From contig JAHFTI010000142.1 in NCBI GenBank assembly GCA_023265535.1, positions 1 to 8,827 of the forward strand: DNA of 8,827 nucleotides. Direction: 5' to 3'. The translations under genes and the position numbers were made by a program. This document shows, one piece after another, positions 6,128-8,827 of this stretch (position 1 is its first letter; each line of letters starts with the position of its first letter). This stretch comes from Opitutaceae bacterium (GTDB lineage: Bacteria; Verrucomicrobiota; Verrucomicrobiia; Opitutales; Opitutaceae). The notes under the pieces are model-generated. The model did no database searches. It was not told where the DNA came from and saw only the letters and a program-made list of their open reading frames with translations.

Positions 6128-7728
6128 TCCGGGGAGGGCACGCCGACCGTGATGCGTGCGTTGAGGTTGGCGATGCCAAAGCTGCGGTCTCGGCCCACGA
6201 CCTCGAGCCGCACCGCATCGTAGCGGCGGTGCACGACGACGAGCTCCTCGCCGACGAAGTGGGTGAAGCCCAGGGAAAGGAAATAGTGCCCTGGCATGAG
6301 GTTCAGGGGCATGGTGAAGTCGACCAGGCGGCGCTCCCCGGGGGCGACGGGGCCGGCGGGCTGGCCCGAGAACAGGGTGTTGGTGCCATACACCTCCACG
6401 CCCGCGCTGTTCTTGACCGTGAGCGCGAAGATGGGATCGGGAAACCGCTCGCGCGAGAGCACCCTGAGGCGCACGCGCACGGTGTCGCCCGACACGAAGA
6501 GGGTGCGCTCGCCGCCCTGCGTATCCAAAACCTGGATATGCTCGATGAGCCCGAGCTCCCCGCCATAGGCGAACTCCGCGGCCGCCGCGGGGGGCTGCCC
6601 GCGCTCGGACTCGAGCAGGGCCGCCGCGCGGGCCTCGGGCAGCCGGTCGCGCACCCGGAGCAGCTCCTCCAGGGCGCGCACACGCTCGGCGAGGCGGGCG
6701 GCCTCCCCGTCCGGGGCGGGCCCCTGGGAACCCGTCCCAGCGGCACCCGGCACCGCGGGCGCCTGCGCGTCGGCGCCGCTCCCTGGGACCGCAGCACCCT
6801 GGGCCTCCCGGGTGCGGGGCCGCACTCCTGCCTGCGTGCCGGCGGCGGCGGGGGCCTGCCCCTCCCGGGCGCTCCGGAGCCTTGCGATGTCGCCGGCGAT
6901 CGCCTCGAGCGAGCCTCCCTCGGCGATGAGCTTGGAATAAAGGTTCACCACGTCGTTGGGGGCGCCCTCATGCACCAGCTCGCCGCGCTCAAGCAGGAGC
7001 GCACGGTTGCACAGCCTCTTGACCGCCGAGGAGTCGTGGGAGACGAAGAGGAGGGTGACGCCGCGGCTGAGGAACTGGTCGATGGTGCGCGAACACTTGA
7101 GCTGGAAGCGGGCGTCCCCCACCCCCAGCGCCTCGTCGACGATGAGGATGTCGGGGTCCACGTGCACTGCCACGGCGAAGGCGAGGCGCAGCATCATGCC
7201 GCTGGAATAGGTGCGGACGGGCTGGTCGATGAACTCGCCGATCTCCGAGTAGGCCACGATGGCGTCGAAGCGGCTGTCGATCTCTGCGCGGCTGAGGCCG
7301 AGCACCGTGGCGTTGAGGATCACGTTCTCGCGCCCGGAGAACTCGGGGTTGAAACCGCTGCCGAGCTCGAGCAGGGCGGCGACGCGGCCCTGGATGGAGA
7401 CCCGTCCGGAGCTCGGGGAGAGGGTTCCCGCGACCAGCTGGAGCAGGGTGCTCTTGCCCGAGCCATTGCGCCCGATGATGCCGACAGCCTCGCCGCGACG
7501 GATCTCGAGGTTCAGCCCGCGCAGGGCATGGAAGTCCCGGTAGGGTGGCTGGCCGTTCCAGCTTCCCTCTGACAGGGAGGCCGGGCGCAGGGCGGCGGGA
7601 AGGAGGCGGGCGAGGGCCCTTGCCAGCGGATGGCGCAGCCGGGCGGCCGGGCTAGACCAGATGCGGTAGGCCTTGCCCAGGCCCTCGGCCTGGATCACGG
7701 GCGGCTGTGCTGCAGGGGAGTCCGCCAT
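6124..7728 (-). CDS. wzt: Polysaccharide ABC transporter ATPase with C-terminal Wzt carbohydrate-recognition domain
   Basis: 534 residues. The ATPase has Y21 as a probable A-loop, Walker A GRNGSGKS (86-93), LELGSGFNPEFSGREN (120-134; this ELGxGF/PEF/GREN form is characteristic of Wzt/TagH-type ATPases), signature SSGMM within TYSSGMMLRLAFA (173-185), Walker B ILIVDEAL (194-201) and H-loop HDSSAVK (H231). Residues about 385-534 form a beta-rich domain (VKNSAGVEVYGTNT at 438-451; FGIANLNARITV near the end) that fits Wzt_C, the jelly-roll module which in E. coli O8/O9a binds the capped glycan terminus. Between them lies an unusually long Ala/Pro/Gly-rich linker (about 290-340) and a charged helix (342-374). 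The E. coli O9a Wzt is about 430 residues, so the linker accounts for most of the extra length. The start ATG shares one base with the wzm stop (TGATG). It works with Wzm at the inner membrane. Confidence 0.96.
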   Translation of the reverse strand: MADSPAAQPPVIQAEGLGKAYRIWSSPAARLRHPLARALARLLPAALRPASLSEGSWNGQPPYRDFHALRGLNLEIRRGEAVGIIGRNGSGKSTLLQLVAGTLSPSSGRVSIQGRVAALLELGSGFNPEFSGRENVILNATVLGLSRAEIDSRFDAIVAYSEIGEFIDQPVRTYSSGMMLRLAFAVAVHVDPDILIVDEALGVGDARFQLKCSRTIDQFLSRGVTLLFVSHDSSAVKRLCNRALLLERGELVHEGAPNDVVNLYSKLIAEGGSLEAIAGDIARLRSAREGQAPAAAGTQAGVRPRTREAQGAAVPGSGADAQAPAVPGAAGTGSQGPAPDGEAARLAERVRALEELLRVRDRLPEARAAALLESERGQPPAAAAEFAYGGELGLIEHIQVLDTQGGERTLFVSGDTVRVRLRVLSRERFPDPIFALTVKNSAGVEVYGTNTLFSGQPAGPVAPGERRLVDFTMPLNLMPGHYFLSLGFTHFVGEELVVVHRRYDAVRLEVVGRDRSFGIANLNARITVGVPSPE

Positions 7729-8537
7729 CAGAGCACGTCGGCAAAGGCCGGCTTGAGTTTTTGGAAGGTCCAGAAGCCGCCGAACATGGCCAGCGCCCCG
7801 CAGAGGTAGAGATAGCCCATGCCCCAGGGATCAAGCGGCCGGTCCCACAGGACGACGTCACGGGCGTTCTCGATGGCGTGGAGCAGCGGGTTGTACTTGA
7901 GAAATGAATACGCGGCCGGGGGGATGCGCTCGGGCGAGTAGAAGACCGCGCTGGCGAACATGAGGGCGGTGCCCGCCGCGGGCAGGATCTGACGCAAGTC
8001 CCTGAAGAACACGCCGACCGCGGCGAGGAACCAGGCGAGCCCCAGGGCGCCCATCAGCAGGGGAAACAGCACGGGGACCAGGAGCAGCGCCGAGGGGCCC
8101 AGACCGCGCCCGAAAAGCACCATGCCCAAGGCCACCAGGGACAGGGTCACCAGCAGGTGGAAGGCTGCCGCCCCTACCGCCGCGGCGGGCAGCACCTCGA
8201 GCGGGAACACCACCTTCTTCACGAAGTTGGGGTTGTCGGTGACCAGCGACACCGAGTTGCAGAGCATGTCGTTGGCAAAGTTGAAGAGGGCGAGGCCGAG
8301 GAAGATGCCCAGGCCGTAGTCGGCGCGGCTCTCGTCAGCCACCACCCCGAAGCTCCCCCTGAAGATGTAGCCGAAGACCAGGACGTAGAGCCCGAGCATG
8401 AGGAGCGGGCCGAGAAGGGACCAGAGCAGTCCCAGGTGGCTGCCCTTGCTGCGCAGCTCCACATTGCGCAGGGTGAACTGCCACAGGACCGCGCGGTGCG
8501 TGTGGAGGGAGTCAAGGAGCTGCCGAAATAAGCGCAT
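7728..8537 (-). CDS. wzm: ABC-2 type polysaccharide/O-antigen export permease
   Basis: 269 residues, the usual size for Wzm/TagG permeases. Six hydrophobic segments are apparent: about 35-59, 74-93, 114-143, 148-176, 184-201 and 238-257. The cytoplasmic N-terminus includes LRNVELRSKGSHLGLLWSLL (23-42), the amphipathic-helix-to-TM1 signature of this family. NPNFVKKVVFPLEVLP (102-117), FFRDLRQI (177-184) and YNPLLHAIENARD (215-227) are further family hallmarks. With the downstream ATPase it would form the inner-membrane channel that flips a lipid-linked glycan to the periplasm. It is the first gene of the leftward operon. ATG 8535-8537 lacks a recognisable Shine-Dalgarno but gives the expected N-terminus. 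It resembles Wzm more than KpsM chiefly because its partner ATPase carries the Wzt C-terminal domain. Confidence 0.96.
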   Translation of the reverse strand: MRLFRQLLDSLHTHRAVLWQFTLRNVELRSKGSHLGLLWSLLGPLLMLGLYVLVFGYIFRGSFGVVADESRADYGLGIFLGLALFNFANDMLCNSVSLVTDNPNFVKKVVFPLEVLPAAAVGAAAFHLLVTLSLVALGMVLFGRGLGPSALLLVPVLFPLLMGALGLAWFLAAVGVFFRDLRQILPAAGTALMFASAVFYSPERIPPAAYSFLKYNPLLHAIENARDVVLWDRPLDPWGMGYLYLCGALAMFGGFWTFQKLKPAFADVL

Positions 8538-8691
8538 CTATGGACCGGGGGGCGTAGGGTGCTAAATCCTCCCGCCCCCGCCCTTTCGATCAACACAAAT
8601 GTGCCCCGAGCGTCAGGACCGGGTCCCGGGACACCCAAAATCAACCCGGGCGACTTGCGCCACCACCGCTTCGACGAAAGCTTGCCGCCAA
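8538..8691. promoter_or_regulatory. Divergent intergenic region, probable promoters
   Basis: This 154-base spacer separates the starts of wzm (leftward) and the partial rightward gene, so it should hold both promoters. It contains the only short AT-richer patches nearby. On the minus strand TTGATC (8588-8593) is followed after 17 bases by AGGATT (8565-8570), a poor -35/-10 match. Two small inverted repeats are present: GTCCCGGGAC (8623-8632, perfect) and CACA-AA-TGTG (8594-8603). Either could be an operator half or chance. No tRNA, small ORF or terminator is seen. Confidence 0.4.
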
Positions 8692-8827
8692 ATGACAGAC
8701 GCAAGTGCCACCCCTCAACCCAAGTTCTTCCGACGAACCCTTTCGGCCCTGGTCCAATGGATCGACGCCGATTACGCGCCCGGCGGCGCGGAGCGCATGC
8801 GCGCCGAACCCGACAAGGTCGACTGGG
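8692..8827 (+). CDS. N-terminal fragment of an unidentified protein, divergent gene
   Basis: The first 45 residues are present, from ATG 8692-8694, and the frame is open at the right edge. It begins MTDASATPQPKFFRRTLSAL and continues VQWIDADYAPGGAERMRAEP and DKVDW. The N-terminus is polar and basic with no signal peptide. The fragment is not enough to name the protein. A faint memory suggests the leader of a membrane fatty-acid desaturase, but no histidine box is in view, so this is only a guess. No strong Shine-Dalgarno is present. That it is a real gene is supported by its divergent placement and by the absence of any competing minus-strand gene here. Confidence 0.55.
   Translation, partial: MTDASATPQPKFFRRTLSALVQWIDADYAPGGAERMRAEPDKVDW

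Noticed and set aside
6229..7572. Plus-strand open frame of 447 codons antisense to wzt
   Set aside because: The minus strand has all ABC ATPase motifs in order. The antisense translation is low-complexity with no motif.
8219..8704. Minus-strand frame running from the divergent spacer into wzm in another phase
   Set aside because: It overlaps the permease out of frame and is Ser/Pro-rich. The permease frame has the expected membrane segments and length.
1..8827. CRISPR array, tRNA, rRNA, insertion sequence or prophage attachment site
   Set aside because: No regularly spaced repeats, transposase motifs, terminal inverted repeats or tRNA-like cloverleaf were seen. Coding genes fill nearly the whole window.

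Overview
The window is high-GC DNA (roughly 70% by eye) from a Gram-negative bacterium. An outer-membrane TolC-family protein and a periplasmic adaptor are encoded, and the ABC transporter is of the O-antigen type. Nothing in the window fixes the taxon. Seven genes run leftward on the minus strand from about 8537 to the left edge. One partial gene runs rightward from 8692 to the right edge. The 154-base gap between the divergent starts (8538-8691) is the only likely promoter region for the leftward operon.

In transcription order, the leftward genes are: an ABC-2 polysaccharide permease (wzm-like, 7728-8537); its ATPase with an extra C-terminal Wzt-type carbohydrate-recognition domain (wzt-like, 6124-7728); a class I SAM-dependent methyltransferase (5114-6127); an APH/choline-kinase-fold phosphotransferase (4109-5044); a two-domain glycosyltransferase with an N-terminal GT2 module, a beta-rich middle region and a C-terminal GT4 module (1767-4112); a TolC-family outer-membrane channel (271-1704); and the N-terminal part of a HlyD-type periplasmic adaptor (1-269, cut by the window edge). 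Most junctions are stop/start overlaps or near-overlaps (TGATG, ATGA, GTGA, TGAGTTG). Two longer gaps, of 69 and 62 bases, split the run into three sub-blocks.

The first five genes look like a polysaccharide (O-antigen or similar glycan) assembly and export cassette. The most interesting reading is that the methyltransferase and the kinase form a two-gene version of the chain-terminating enzyme WbdD of E. coli O8/O9a, which carries methyltransferase and kinase domains in one polypeptide. The Wzt C-terminal domain would then recognise the capped non-reducing end before export. This is inference from gene content and motifs. The window holds no initiating sugar-phosphate transferase, O-antigen ligase or nucleotide-sugar biosynthesis genes, so the rest of the pathway must lie elsewhere. 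The TolC/HlyD pair more probably begins a separate tripartite efflux or secretion system whose inner-membrane pump lies beyond the left edge.

Start-site corrections made here: the glycosyltransferase starts at a GTG (4112) that overlaps the kinase stop; the kinase starts at an ATG (5044) behind a good GGAGG; the HlyD adaptor starts at a TTG (269). Several long open frames antisense to these genes are high-GC shadows and are not annotated.
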